DNA of 64,000 nucleotides. Origin: Cytophagales bacterium. GTDB lineage: Bacteria; Bacteroidota; Bacteroidia; Cytophagales; Cyclobacteriaceae. A program made the translations under genes and the position numbers. Below, one piece after another: positions 53,979 to 61,378 of this stretch; within the stretch, counting starts at the first letter, position 1; each line of letters opens with the position of its first letter. The notes under the pieces are model-generated. The model was not told the DNA's origin, did not search any database, and saw nothing but the letters and a program-made list of their open reading frames with translations. Where the stretch lies: assembly GCA_022360015.1 (NCBI GenBank), contig JAKSDQ010000126.1:106780-170779 (forward strand), given 5' to 3'.

Positions 53979-56243
53979 TCAGGCATTCTGCTTTTTGATC
54001 AAATTCAAAGCCGATCCTGCCCTGAACCATTCAATCTGCCCCTCATTATAAGTATGGTTGGCTATAATGGTATCTTCAGTACCATCAGCGTGTTTTGCCA
54101 GGATAGTCAAAGGTTTACCGGCGCTGAATGCCTTTAAGTCAACAAAATCAAAAGTATCATCCTCCTGAATTTTAGCATAATCAGACTCATTGGCAAACGT
54201 CAATGCAAGCATACCCTGTTTTTTAAGATTGGTTTCATGGATTCTGGCAAAAGACCTGACCAGCACCGCTACCACTCCCAGGTGCCTGGGTTGCATGGCA
54301 GCATGCTCACGCGATGAACCTTCCCCATAATTTTGGTCGCCAACTACCAAAGTCGGAACGCCTGCCGCCTTATAAGCTCTCTGGGTATCAGGCACCGGGC
54401 CATATTCACCTGTCAACTGATTTTTGACATGATCGGTTTTATCGTTAAATGCATTGACCGCCCCAGTCAGGGTATTATTTGAAATATTATCCAAATGACC
54501 TCTGAATCTCAACCAGGGCCCTGCCATGGAAATATGATCCGTGGTGCATTTGCCTTTCGCTTTGATCAATAACCTGGCACCTTGAATATTTTCTCCGTTC
54601 CATGGAGCAAACGGAGAAAGCAGTTGCAATCTTTTTGACGCAGGATTCACAGATACCTCTACCGACGAGCCATCTGCCGAAGGCGCTTTGAACCCCGGAT
54701 CTGCTACGTCGAATCCTTTCTCAGGCAATTCATCTCCTGTTGGTGGATCCAGCATCACTTCTTCGCCTTTATCGTTGATTAATTTATCCTTCATCGGGTT
54801 AAATCCCAGATTTCCGGATATGGCTATTGCTGCCACCATCTCGGGGGAGGCTACAAAGGCATGGGTATTAGGGTTGCCATCGTTACGTTTGGCAAAATTC
54901 CTGTTAAACGAATGAATAATGGAGTTTTTTTCTTCCTTATCTGCTCCCGTTCTTTCCCATTGGCCAATACACGGGCCGCAGGCATTGGTAAATATTTTAG
55001 CATCCAACTGCTCAAATGTATCTATGTAACCATCCCTTTCGATAGTAAACCTTACTTGTTCAGAACCAGGATTGATGCCAAATTCGGCTTTTGTTTTCAA
55101 GCCCTTGTTTAACGCCTGTTCCGCGATTGAAGCCGCCCTTGAAATATCTTCGTAGGAAGAATTGGTACAGGATCCGATCAATCCCCATTCTATTTTTTCA
55201 GGCCAGCCATTTTCCTTTAGTGTACTGGCCATTTTTGAAACCGGTGTCGCCAAATCCGGTGTAAAAGGTCCATTGATATGCGGCTCAAGCTCAGATAAAT
55301 TAATCTCAATGACCTGATCAAAGTATTTTTCAGGGTCGGCATATACCTCATCGTCCCCTGTCAAGTGTTCTTTGACAGCATTGGCTAGATCAGCCACTTT
55401 TTCCCTGCCGGTGGCCCTCAAATACCTTTCCATAGACTCATCATAACCAAAAGTAGAGGTAGTCGCACCAATTTCAGCCCCCATGTTGCATATGGTTCCT
55501 TTTCCGGTGCATGACATGCTTTTTGCCCCTTCTCCGAAATATTCCAGAATCGCTCCGGTACCCCCCTTAACGGTAAGAATACCAGCTACCTTCAATATAA
55601 CGTCTTTGGAGGCGGTCCATCCGTTGAGCTTACCGGTCAGTTTTACACCTATCAGTTTAGGAAATTTCAATTCCCATGGCATTCCGGCCATTACATCTAC
55701 TGCATCGGCACCGCCGACACCAATTGCCAGCATACCCAATCCACCGGCATTGACAGTATGGGAATCCGTTCCGATCATCATGCCGCCAGGGAAAGCATAG
55801 TTTTCCAAAACCACCTGATGAATGATCCCCGCACCTGGTTTCCAGAAACCAATGCCATACTTGTCAGATACCGTTTCGAGGAAGTTAAACACCTCATTGC
55901 TGGTATTCAGGGCATTTTGAAGGTCGGCCGCCGCCCCGATTTTTGCCTGAATCAAATGATCGCAGTGAACCGTGGTAGGTACCGCAGTTTTAGGCTTTCC
56001 GGCCTGCATAAATTGCAATAACGCCATTTGCGCGGTAGCATCCTGCAGGGCGATTCTGTCCGGATCAAAATCCACATAAGCCTTACCCCGCTCATAAACC
56101 TGGTCAGGATCACTTTGAGAAAGGTGTGAATATAATATTTTTTCCGCCAGGGTAAGGGGTTTTCCTTTTAATGCTCTTGCTTTATTTACACGATCGCCTA
56201 TGGTTTCATAGACTGCTTTAATCATTTCAATATCGAAGGCCAT
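53979..56243 (-). CDS. acn: aconitate hydratase (mitochondrial type)
   Basis: A 754-residue TCA-cycle enzyme that interconverts citrate and isocitrate. The [4Fe-4S] ligands are Cys359 (GSCTNSS), Cys422 and Cys425 (ACGPCIGQW), with the spacing of mitochondrial aconitase. The substrate-site segments [13 protein letters not shown] and [18 protein letters not shown] are complete. It is the first gene of a probable acn-deoD operon, and an Lrp-type regulator is divergently encoded upstream. Confidence 0.95.
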   Translation of the reverse strand: MAFDIEMIKAVYETIGDRVNKARALKGKPLTLAEKILYSHLSQSDPDQVYERGKAYVDFDPDRIALQDATAQMALLQFMQAGKPKTAVPTTVHCDHLIQAKIGAAADLQNALNTSNEVFNFLETVSDKYGIGFWKPGAGIIHQVVLENYAFPGGMMIGTDSHTVNAGGLGMLAIGVGGADAVDVMAGMPWELKFPKLIGVKLTGKLNGWTASKDVILKVAGILTVKGGTGAILEYFGEGAKSMSCTGKGTICNMGAEIGATTSTFGYDESMERYLRATGREKVADLANAVKEHLTGDDEVYADPEKYFDQVIEINLSELEPHINGPFTPDLATPVSKMASTLKENGWPEKIEWGLIGSCTNSSYEDISRAASIAEQALNKGLKTKAEFGINPGSEQVRFTIERDGYIDTFEQLDAKIFTNACGPCIGQWERTGADKEEKNSIIHSFNRNFAKRNDGNPNTHAFVASPEMVAAIAISGNLGFNPMKDKLINDKGEEVMLDPPTGDELPEKGFDVADPGFKAPSADGSSVEVSVNPASKRLQLLSPFAPWNGENIQGARLLIKAKGKCTTDHISMAGPWLRFRGHLDNISNNTLTGAVNAFNDKTDHVKNQLTGEYGPVPDTQRAYKAAGVPTLVVGDQNYGEGSSREHAAMQPRHLGVVAVLVRSFARIHETNLKKQGMLALTFANESDYAKIQEDDTFDFVDLKAFSAGKPLTILAKHADGTEDTIIANHTYNEGQIEWFRAGSALNLIKKQNA

Positions 56244-56318
56244 ATTTTATTTATTAATGTTACTAAAATGAGTTCCAAAGGTAATTATTTTCAATTATTA
56301 AGGTCAATTACTTTCAAT

Positions 56319-56340
56319 ATTTTGTAATCAATGACAAAAT
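56319..56340. promoter_or_regulatory. inverted repeat in the acn / Lrp divergent gap
   Basis: ATTTTGT (56319-56325) and ACAAAAT (56334-56340) are a perfect 7-bp inverted repeat with 8-bp spacing, in the 210-bp AT-rich gap between the two divergent genes. It could be a binding site of the adjacent Lrp-type regulator, which is inference. Confidence 0.35.
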
Positions 56341-56453
56341 TATAATGATTTATTCTTTTTTATATAAAAAATATATAACTATTTGTAATTTTATATAATA
56401 ATTTAATGATCAATGGGGTGACTTTATAAATATTATACAATATCCATATTAAC

Positions 56454-56930
56454 ATGAATCCATTATATCAAATTGATAGTACCGATAGTGCTATTTTGTC
56501 TTACCTGGTAGAAGATGGTAAAATGCCTTACACAGAAATGGCAAAAAAAATCAAGGTGTCGCACGGTACGATCCACCAACGCGTAAAGAAGCTGGAAAAG
56601 ATGGGCATCATTCAAAAAACCTCTGTGGTGATAGATTATAACAAACTGGGATATAAATTCACCTGTTATCTGGGAGTGCTGGTAAACAGCGGGTTAAACA
56701 TAGACAAGGTTTGCCATGAACTAAAAAAAATCCCTCAAATTACCGTAGCCAATATTACGAGTGGCAAGTTTAACATCACCTGCAAAATCCGGGCCCTTGA
56801 TACGGAACATGCCAAACACATTATCCAAGAGATTCACTCGATCGAAGGGGTCATTCGTACAGAAACCACGGTCTCTTTTGAAGAGTTTATCAATAGCAAG
56901 GATCAGTTGATTCAGGAAATCGTAAAGTAG
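56454..56930 (+). CDS. Lrp/AsnC-family transcriptional regulator
   Basis: A 158-residue DNA-binding protein: winged helix-turn-helix at about 8-55 (STDSAILSYLVEDGKMPYTE; KVSHGTIHQRVKKLEKMG) followed by the RAM ligand-binding domain (YLGVLVNSGLNIDKVCHELK; VANITSGKFNITCKI; EGVIRTETTVSFEEF). The length is standard. It diverges from aconitase and probably regulates itself and perhaps the acn-deoD pair in response to an amino acid. Confidence 0.93.
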   Translation: MNPLYQIDSTDSAILSYLVEDGKMPYTEMAKKIKVSHGTIHQRVKKLEKMGIIQKTSVVIDYNKLGYKFTCYLGVLVNSGLNIDKVCHELKKIPQITVANITSGKFNITCKIRALDTEHAKHIIQEIHSIEGVIRTETTVSFEEFINSKDQLIQEIVK

Positions 56931-56944
56931 TTTTTAAATTTACA

Positions 56945-57040
56945 TTTGACAATTAATAATTGACAATTGTTTTTTTAAAGTGTATTTGTTGGCTGTTAAT
57001 TGGGCATTGATGATTGTCAATTATTCATTGTTAATGGTTA
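56945..57040. repeat. TTGACAATTG-type dispersed repeat cluster
   Basis: Two runs (56945-56970 and 57003-57040) of TTGACAATTAATAATTGACAATTG-like units right after the Lrp gene, in keeping with the other intergenic copies in the window. Confidence 0.6.
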
Positions 57041-57107
57041 ACTGATTTTAAAGAATTCGTTTTTTTTCATAGATTGAAGGGAAATTTTTTAATCTAATCA
57101 CAAATCC

Positions 57108-58085
57108 ATGAAAAATTCAAGACGAAAATTTGTGCAATCCGGTGCAGTGGCGGCCATAGGCAGCTTGGTGGCAGGGTGTAATGTACAACCAACTGAAGAT
57201 CAGACGGCTGATACAAATAACAATCCCTCCCCTTCTATCAGAAATAACCCCATAGGTGTTTCTACTTACTCTTTTTGGCAATTTAATGGGCCTAAGGAAA
57301 GTGTGCCTATTGAAAGCTGCATTGAACAAGCAGCAGCCATGGGGTTCGATGGCATTGAATTGTTACTGGTACAAATGACCTCAGAGGAAAACAGCTACCT
57401 GCAAAAGCTAAAAAAACGTGCGTTCCACAGCGGTTTGGACCTTTGTGGGTTTTCTACACATCAGGGATATGTGAACCCGGACAAGGGTTACAGAGACGAA
57501 AACATTAAAAAAACAATCCACCAAATTGAATTGGCCTATAAACTCGGCATTCCGACTATGAGAATAAACACAGGACGCTGGGGAACTACCAAGTCGTTTG
57601 ACGAATTGATGGAAAATCGTGGTATCGAACCTGAGATTGAAGGTTATACTGCAGAAGATGGGTTTAAATGGGTGATCGACTCCATAGAACAATGCCTTGC
57701 AAAAGCCGAAGAATGTGGTGTAGTACTGGGTCTTGAAAACCACTGGGGGCTGGGCAGAACTGCTGCTGGTGTCAAAAGGATCATCGATGAGATCAACTCA
57801 CCCTGGCTGAAAGTCACCCTGGATACCGGTAACTTCCTGGAAAACCCATATCAGCAACTGGAGGCGCTGGCACCGGATGCATTCCTTATGCAGGCCAAGA
57901 CTTATTACGGTGAGGGCAAATGGTATACACTGGATCTCGATTATGCCCGGATTGGTGAAATTATGAGAAAACAAAACTACAAAGGTTATGTATCCCTGGA
58001 ATTTGAAGGGAAAGAAGATCCGAACACCGCGATACCCAAAAGTCTGGAATTGCTTAGAAAATCTTTTTACTATGAAATCGGTTAA
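57108..58085 (+). CDS. exported sugar-phosphate isomerase/epimerase-like (xylose isomerase-like TIM barrel) protein
   Basis: A 325-residue protein with an N-terminal RRKFVQSG and lipobox LVAGC (Cys24), so a Tat-dependent lipoprotein is likely. The rest is an AP-endonuclease-2/xylose-isomerase-like TIM barrel: IEQAAAMGFDGIELLLVQ, GIPTMRINTGRW, GVVLGLENHWGLGR, LKVTLDTGNFLENPY and YKGYVSLEFEG, with the metal-binding Glu, Asp and His in the normal places. The substrate is unknown. It is monocistronic and converges with the next gene after 12 bp. Confidence 0.88.
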   Translation: MKNSRRKFVQSGAVAAIGSLVAGCNVQPTEDQTADTNNNPSPSIRNNPIGVSTYSFWQFNGPKESVPIESCIEQAAAMGFDGIELLLVQMTSEENSYLQKLKKRAFHSGLDLCGFSTHQGYVNPDKGYRDENIKKTIHQIELAYKLGIPTMRINTGRWGTTKSFDELMENRGIEPEIEGYTAEDGFKWVIDSIEQCLAKAEECGVVLGLENHWGLGRTAAGVKRIIDEINSPWLKVTLDTGNFLENPYQQLEALAPDAFLMQAKTYYGEGKWYTLDLDYARIGEIMRKQNYKGYVSLEFEGKEDPNTAIPKSLELLRKSFYYEIG

Positions 58086-58097
58086 ACATTAAACCAC

Positions 58098-58559
58098 TTA
58101 CTTTACCCTCAGGAAGTCAAATACCATAGATTTACCATTTCCCGAAATTTTTGCTGTAAGTTTGTCCCCTTCTAAATGATAACTTATCTGCTTGGGAAAG
58201 TCATGGTCCGGGTTTGAAGAGACAAAACCCGAAGCTTCCTGTTTTTTTATTTCAAAATATACGGGTGCCGGATTGTGAGCAACCTCTGCTATATAAAACA
58301 GACCATCATTTTTAACGACAATTTCCAACCTTTCCATAAATACCGTGTCCTCCCCTTTCAAAGTGACCCCTATTCCACTAAATTCCTTTGTCGATATCTT
58401 TTCCCATTTTTCGTAGGCATCCTCCCCGGGTTTTGTATTGGTCCTTTTCCAGGTGCCAAGAAGCCACTCCATTGCTTTCAGGTTTTCCTTTTCCTGTTGA
58501 GGAAAAACCTGAAAATTAAAAAGTGATAAGGCAAAACATAACATGGATGCGACTATCAT
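58098..58559 (-). CDS. exported DUF6265-like protein
   Basis: A 153-residue protein with a signal peptide (MIVASMLCFALSLFNFQVFP) and a lipocalin-like beta-rich body beginning MEWLLGTWKRTN and containing YEKWEKIS, FSGIGVTLKGEDTVFMERL and the SSNPDHDFPKQISYHLEGD segment. This pattern fits the DUF6265 family. Function unknown. Its promoter would lie in the short gap to the histidine kinase gene (58596-59660), which reads in the same direction. Confidence 0.75.
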   Translation of the reverse strand: MIVASMLCFALSLFNFQVFPQQEKENLKAMEWLLGTWKRTNTKPGEDAYEKWEKISTKEFSGIGVTLKGEDTVFMERLEIVVKNDGLFYIAEVAHNPAPVYFEIKKQEASGFVSSNPDHDFPKQISYHLEGDKLTAKISGNGKSMVFDFLRVK

Positions 58560-58595
58560 AGATCATTTTTTCGGTGGTCAGTAAGCTTTAGTGCA

Positions 58596-59660
58596 TCAAT
58601 GTGCTAAAATAGTAAAATAAAATGTACATCCCTTGCCATAGTCAGATTCGACCCAAATATTTCCATCATGCATCTCTACGATCTTTTTACAATGGGCCAG
58701 GCCAATACCTGTACCATCATATTCCCCTTTGGTATGCAGCCTTTTAAAAATTACAAATATGTCCTCTCTATGCTTTTCAGGAATTCCAATACCGTTATCA
58801 CTGAATGAAAACCTCCGGTATTTTCCTTCTCGTCCGGAAGTTATTTTAACCTTTGGCGACACATTTTTTTTCCGAAATTTAATCGCATTGCTTAAAAGAT
58901 TCTGAAAAAGTTGCATCATTTCCAACCTGTAAACCGGTATAGTGGGTAATTCCCCGACTTCGATCACCGCGTTGTTTTCCCGGATCGCAGCATCGAGGGA
59001 TTGAATTACTTCGTGCATCAAGATGTTGCAGTCTGCCCTTTCAAGCGGTTTGTCTTTTGTGCCAAGCTTCGAGTAGTTTAACAAGGCTTTGATAAGATTC
59101 CGCATGCGATCTGCAGCCTGGGTAATGAAGGCGAGGTATTGATCACCGTTTTTTCCAAGTTTATTACCATACTCCAGTTCCAACAAACTAATAACACTGG
59201 AAATAGTACGCAATGGCTCCTGCAGGTCATGAGAAGCGATGTAATTGAACTGCTCAAGTTCCTGGTTCCTGGCATTTAGCGCATTGTTGATCAACTGTAG
59301 TTTTTCCTGTGATATCTTCAGTTTTTGTGTCTGGTTGATGATAGAAATGGTTTTGGATTTCAGATCGTTAATAGTATATAAACCTGATTGGACAACAATA
59401 TAGACAAAAGTTGCACCGAAAAAAAATACTACCCCGGTAAGCAGGTTAAGAAGATCGTTAAAACCTCTCCATACGATAAAAGCTGTCGCCAGATAGCCCA
59501 GGAAAAAAAATACCATTAAATAAAACAATATGCGCCAGTTTTGACGATATTTCATGTTCTCCAATAACTTAAAGATCTGCCTTGTCCCAAAAAGGGCCAG
59601 TAACATGATAACCCCTCCGGCAAGGATGAGTGTAATGGTAAAAATGATATCTATACTCAT
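58596..59660 (-). CDS. membrane sensor histidine kinase
   Basis: A 354-residue kinase. Three membrane helices (about 5-27, 43-64 and 71-92) replace a periplasmic sensor, a coiled coil follows (about 105-138), then the dimerisation box with phospho-acceptor His144 (NYIASHDLQEPLRTI), the N box (LLSNAIKFRKK) and the G boxes (FSDNGIGIPEKHREDIF; GTGIGLAHCKKIVEMHDGN). No response-regulator gene lies nearby, so it is an orphan whose partner is elsewhere. The phytochrome-like HDLQEPLR box is common in Bacteroidota kinases. Confidence 0.93.
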   Translation of the reverse strand: MSIDIIFTITLILAGGVIMLLALFGTRQIFKLLENMKYRQNWRILFYLMVFFFLGYLATAFIVWRGFNDLLNLLTGVVFFFGATFVYIVVQSGLYTINDLKSKTISIINQTQKLKISQEKLQLINNALNARNQELEQFNYIASHDLQEPLRTISSVISLLELEYGNKLGKNGDQYLAFITQAADRMRNLIKALLNYSKLGTKDKPLERADCNILMHEVIQSLDAAIRENNAVIEVGELPTIPVYRLEMMQLFQNLLSNAIKFRKKNVSPKVKITSGREGKYRRFSFSDNGIGIPEKHREDIFVIFKRLHTKGEYDGTGIGLAHCKKIVEMHDGNIWVESDYGKGCTFYFTILAH

Positions 59661-59843
59661 ATTTTCAATTTAGCCTTAAAAGTAGCAAAATTCTTACAAC
59701 TAATTGATTATCAGGTAATTTCAGTAATTCCTGGGATTATCTATGAACGGGTTAATGAACCGTCAAAGAAAGCACCATCAGAATATAAGCGGAGGAGGAA
59801 ATTATTTCCCGGTGCAAATATAAGTTAAAAAAATTCAACCAAA

Positions 59844-60122
59844 TTGTTGCGTGTATATTTTAAATCGATTGCCGGTCTTACCAGACATGAAATTTTTCAC
59901 TTACTTGGTATTGGGGGTACGGCGTTGTCCATGACACAAAAAGGACGTGAACGCTTTTGCTCCGCCAATGTGCAACCTTTAAAGGTCATACAAGACTGGG
60001 TAAAATTCTACGAGCGTTTTTGGGATGATAAGCTTAAAAACCTTGGGAATTACCTGGATCAAAAAAACTCAGAGACCACTACTTTGATTTTCCGTGTTCA
60101 ATTGGGAACGTTACAGTCATAG
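59844..60122 (+). pseudogene. ArsR-family regulator with its DNA-binding helix deleted
   Basis: A 92-codon frame opening with TTG at 59844. It begins VYFKSIAGLTRHEIFHLLGI, close to the usual VFKAIADPTRREILHLL start of ArsR regulators of the SRPBCC-linked type, and ends with the family's tail KGRERFCSANVQPLKVIQDW and YERFWDDKLKNLGNYLD. The 30 to 40 residues of the helix-turn-helix that should lie between are missing, with only GGTALSMTQ in their place. The stop codon lies inside the 15-bp palindromic repeat at 60115. It cannot bind DNA as a normal ArsR protein. Confidence 0.65.
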
Positions 60123-60217
60123 TATGACTCAAGTCGATGGCTTTAATGGGTTCGCTTTAAGTCCTAGTTTACGCAAAAATCAAGTGTCACAGCATTAGGT
60201 ATAGTCATACTATGACT
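60115..60217. repeat. 103-bp segment bounded by the 15-bp palindromic motif in inverted orientation
   Basis: AGTCATAGTATGACT (60115-60129) and AGTCATACTATGACT (60203-60217) are identical to the two arms at 16715-16747 but are here 73 bp apart. The interior has no frame or recognisable gene. Confidence 0.7.
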
Positions 60218-61378
60218 TCAGCGATGCAATATAGGTGGAAAAATAGAATCGTTTTTATACTCCTCACATCTGCACTGAAAATTTGTGCTGGTTTTCAATC
60301 CTCAAGCTAAGCAAGTCAAAAAAGATATTATTTAATATTAAGTTAAAATAATACAATTTTAGGTTTGGCTTAAAAAAATCACGAAGATTTTCATTCTCTT
60401 AAAAATAATATAAATTAATAATTATGTACAATTTTTTGTGCGCTAAGAAATCTTGGTCGAAATTCTTTGATTAATTTTACATTAGTATTATACAAATTTT
60501 TCTACATCGTATTGTGTCTGCTGGTTTTCTATCGACTGATGTTGAAAATTATACGCCGGCTTGATTCATAACTCACTAATTATGAAATAAATAAAAGTGT
60601 ATAAATATTCCACACATTGGGAAATTGTGGTTTGAGAATGGTTTTCAATCACTATGAAGTTAAAATTTAGTTATCTTATCTAATAACCTAATTATTAACC
60701 TTTTAAGATGTAAGATCGGTGTATTAAAAATCGCTCACGGCCACATTAAAAAGTGTAGAATTTACACTCATACCGTTACCACCCGTTCTTTAATTATTTC
60801 TGTTTGCCCTGTTGCCTACCCGTAAGTATCGTAAAAAGGTCAATCATTCGATGATGGCAATATGACAGATTGCCTCCTGGTAAACCACCAAAATCGGTTG
60901 AATTTCCTCCATTATGTTACACTAAAAGTTTGAACAAATAAATTTTTCCGATTGCTTATTTGGTTAATTTATTATTACTTTGGGTCGTTGATTTTGACGT
61001 CGTTCGAACAACTCAACCCAAAGTCGGAATTAGATCATTCCAAAGTTAGCCTATATTTTGTTGAAAGCTTGGCTAAGTTATTTTTGGTCAGCATGTTTAA
61101 TGACAATAGTATGCAAAAGGATACGCCTTTAGCATCTATAGAATCCACGGGTTTGGATTCATTAAATTCAATTAAATTAATGTTAACAATCCGGAACTTA
61201 AAGTCGCCATGTTCCGGGCTTTTTAAACAAGAAGTCGCCAATTGTTTTGTTTAAAATCAGAAAGGATTGTTTTCAAAACTATCCTATCTTTTTCCTTCTC
61301 AGAAGGTAGTTGGGAACCTTCTGTGGAATATTTGAGATCGGTGGTGGCTTCAGATTCAAGTTATGAAGAATTACAACC
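60218..61378. other. long AT-rich non-coding stretch before the beta-helix gene
   Basis: About 1.16 kb with no convincing gene. A 100-codon frame at 60952-61254 has no family features and poor coding character. A stem can form between CTTTGGGT (about 60978) and ACCCAAAG (about 61015), and CCTTCT/AGAAGG elements occur near 61295, in the probable leader of the next gene. Decayed genes or an unrecognised RNA are possible. Confidence 0.4.

Noticed and set aside
60952..61254. 100-codon plus-strand frame
   Set aside because: AT-driven composition, no family features, no ribosome-binding context and a stem-loop inside it.
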